From positions 1 through 34,269 of the forward strand of contig CALHPU010000068.1 of assembly GCA_938036435.1 (NCBI GenBank): DNA of 34,269 nucleotides, read 5' to 3'. The notes below the pieces were generated by a model. The model was not told the origin of the DNA, made no database searches, and saw only the letters and a list, made by a program, of their open reading frames with translations. Positions 32,596 to 34,269 of the stretch are shown in pieces. Position numbers and translations under genes: made by a program. The stretch comes from an uncultured Pirellulaceae bacterium (GTDB lineage: Bacteria > Planctomycetota > Planctomycetia > Pirellulales > Pirellulaceae). Position 1 is the first letter of the stretch. Each line of letters opens with the position of its first letter.

Positions 32596-34242
32596 ATGTC
32601 CACCAGGAAAAAAGAGATTGCGCAATCGCTTGAAAAAGCCAATGTCGCTGAATCGATCACTGACGATGAATTTCTAGAAGACGACCAAAGCGAGGGGCGT
32701 TTTCTGCTGTTTAACGTGATGCCAAGTTGGGTGTTCAGTTTCGTTGTTCACGTTGCACTAATTTTGTTGATGGCTTTTTTGGTCATGCCAAGCATCGAGA
32801 ATAAATCGGTTGCGTTTGAAGCCAGCGAATCGGTATCCGAGCGTATGGAAACGATTGATCTAAATTTGGATGCGGACCTAGATGTTCAGGAAGACGTACT
32901 AGAATCTGAAATCTCTGAAGAGGAATTTGAGATATTCGAGGAAGTCACTCCAGAGATGGAAGTCGAGGTTGCGATGGAAGAATTCGCCGATGTTGACCTA
33001 GCTTCAGAGATCTTTGAGACCGCCGATGAATTTGGAGAAAGTGCCGAAATTGGTGCTGTCAACGAAACGGTCAGCAGGTCATCGGCAGAATCACGCGAGC
33101 GATTGGTCAAAGAGTATGGTGGCAACTCGGCGTCCGAAGAGGCCGTGGCCCTCGCTCTTGAATGGATCGTCAAGCATCAACTGCCTGATGGGGGCTGGAG
33201 TTTTGATCATCGAATCGGTGATGGAAAATTCAGAAACAGCCCTAACCCTGGAGTTATCGAGTACGAAGGCGCGCGCTTGTACGCGCGAAACGGTGCAACC
33301 GCGATGGCGCTACTGCCTTTGCTGGGACAGGGGCACACTCATTTAGCAGGCAAATATAAGAAAGAGGTGCGGCGCGGCATTGAATACTTGATGCAAAAAG
33401 GGCAGCCTCAAAAGAGTGGAAGTATTTCGTACTATGAACCTGGTGGAAGATTCTACTCTCATGGCCTCTGCTCAATCGTTTTTACCGAAGCGTTCGCAAT
33501 GTCGCAGGACCCGTTGCTGGCACCATACGCTCAAGGTTGCCTTTGGTATTTAGAGCAAACACAACACCCTAGCATTGGCGGATGGAAGTACATCCCTTTT
33601 AAAGACAGTGATACTTCTGTCGTAGGCTGGCAAGTTATGGCGTTTAAAAGTGGGAAATTGTCAGGTCTGCAGATTAACAAGAAAACATACAAGCTAATCG
33701 ACAAGTTCTTGAATTATGTATCGACCGACGCAGGCACCTTTTATGGATACGATACGCCGGAGAAACGACGCAACAAGTCGTGCACGGCGGTCGGAATTCT
33801 CTGCCGCATGTACATGGGATGGGACAAGGAGCATCCGTCGCTAAACAAAGCTGTAAAGTTCTTAAGCGACACGGGACCACTCATCGGGAAGAAAAAACCC
33901 TACGACAAAGATAGCCCTTATGACAAAGACAACAAAAAAATCCCTGACGACGAAATCACCCCCTACGACATGTACTACAATTATTATGGCACTCAGGTCA
34001 TGAAGCAGTACGGCGGCGAAGAGTGGACCAACTGGAACGAAGTCATGCGCGATTCGCTCGTTGAGAAACAGGATAAAACCGGCATTAAGGCAGGAAGCTG
34101 GTTTTTCAACCACAACCACGCCACGAACAAAGGCGGTCGGCTATATTGCACCGCAATGGCGTGTATGACTCTAGAGGTTTACTATCGCTACCTACCACTG
34201 TACGGCCAAGACGTTACCGAAGACGAGTTCCCACTTGACTAG
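32596..34242 (+). CDS. Membrane-anchored prenyltransferase/terpene-cyclase-fold protein
   Basis: A 548-residue protein. About 44 polar residues precede one membrane helix (about 45-66, WVFSFVVHVALILLMAFLVM). A very acidic segment of about 90 residues rich in Glu and Asp follows (75-165). The rest (about 175-540) has the repeated helix pairs of the alpha-alpha toroid fold shared by squalene-hopene cyclases and protein prenyltransferases: QLPDGGWSF, IGGWKYIPF and AGSWFFNHNHATNKGGRLYC are the QW-like repeat points. The cyclase DxDD motif is not intact; the equivalent site reads DSDTSVVGWQ (about 337), so cyclase activity is doubtful. I recall many planctomycete proteins of this type without known function. 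A perfect TATAAT promoter lies upstream. The end of the protein (EDEFPLD) is inside the window, so the gene is complete. Confidence 0.88.
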   Translation: MSTRKKEIAQSLEKANVAESITDDEFLEDDQSEGRFLLFNVMPSWVFSFVVHVALILLMAFLVMPSIENKSVAFEASESVSERMETIDLNLDADLDVQEDVLESEISEEEFEIFEEVTPEMEVEVAMEEFADVDLASEIFETADEFGESAEIGAVNETVSRSSAESRERLVKEYGGNSASEEAVALALEWIVKHQLPDGGWSFDHRIGDGKFRNSPNPGVIEYEGARLYARNGATAMALLPLLGQGHTHLAGKYKKEVRRGIEYLMQKGQPQKSGSISYYEPGGRFYSHGLCSIVFTEAFAMSQDPLLAPYAQGCLWYLEQTQHPSIGGWKYIPFKDSDTSVVGWQVMAFKSGKLSGLQINKKTYKLIDKFLNYVSTDAGTFYGYDTPEKRRNKSCTAVGILCRMYMGWDKEHPSLNKAVKFLSDTGPLIGKKKPYDKDSPYDKDNKKIPDDEITPYDMYYNYYGTQVMKQYGGEEWTNWNEVMRDSLVEKQDKTGIKAGSWFFNHNHATNKGGRLYCTAMACMTLEVYYRYLPLYGQDVTEDEFPLD

Positions 34243-34269
34243 GTTTGCTGGATTGAAACTTCCGCCAAT

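Overview
The window looks like chromosomal DNA of a planctomycete, most likely of the Rhodopirellula/Pirellulaceae type. The reasons are two secreted sulfatases side by side, a secreted repeat protein with the LEDRKLLA-type N-terminal motif, a membrane-anchored prenyltransferase/terpene-cyclase-fold protein, loosely packed genes with long spacers, and several large proteins of kinds I associate mainly with planctomycetes. The genus assignment is inference. I saw no rRNA, tRNA, CRISPR array, transposase or prophage gene.

Layout. 1-460: a composite repeat with a 32-bp tandem triplet and inverted copies; a related element lies at 22032-22216. 458-1330: a small CPTCK membrane protein facing a coiled-coil hypothetical, with a hairpin terminator between them. 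1686-5458: a hypothetical protein, an SNF2-family helicase and a sulfotransferase on one strand. 5459-5817: two hairpin repeats, one of which recurs inverted at 11048-11115. 5818-8715: an oversized TolC-like lipoprotein. 9148-12171: a two-TM coiled-coil protein and a rhomboid protease.

12214-20271 is the most unusual part. A well-formed sigma70-type promoter is followed by four tightly spaced genes: a zinc-ribbon P-loop GTPase; a large one-TM protein whose N-terminus resembles the GAP1-N2 (GTPase-associated protein 1) domain; a one-TM helical/coiled-coil protein; and a three-TM protein with tandem GYF_2 domains joined by an Ala/Pro linker. I read this as a membrane-bound GTPase module related to the GTPase-centred systems found by comparative genomics. 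Its function is unknown.

20347-23769: two sulfatases on the minus strand. 23840-24114: a frameshifted remnant that I recognise as the C-terminal end of an NRAMP metal transporter. 24210-27879: a lipoprotein, a dGTPase-like HD phosphohydrolase and a PIN-TRAM membrane protein. 28004-31772: a secreted glycoside-hydrolase/RTX-repeat protein next to a secreted alpha/beta-hydrolase esterase, which together with the sulfatases suggests a polysaccharide-degrading lifestyle. 31773-32595: a long gap with a near-perfect intrinsic terminator that has no recognisable gene upstream, then a strong promoter for the final gene (32596-34242).

All family calls come from reading motifs and from memory. No database search was possible.
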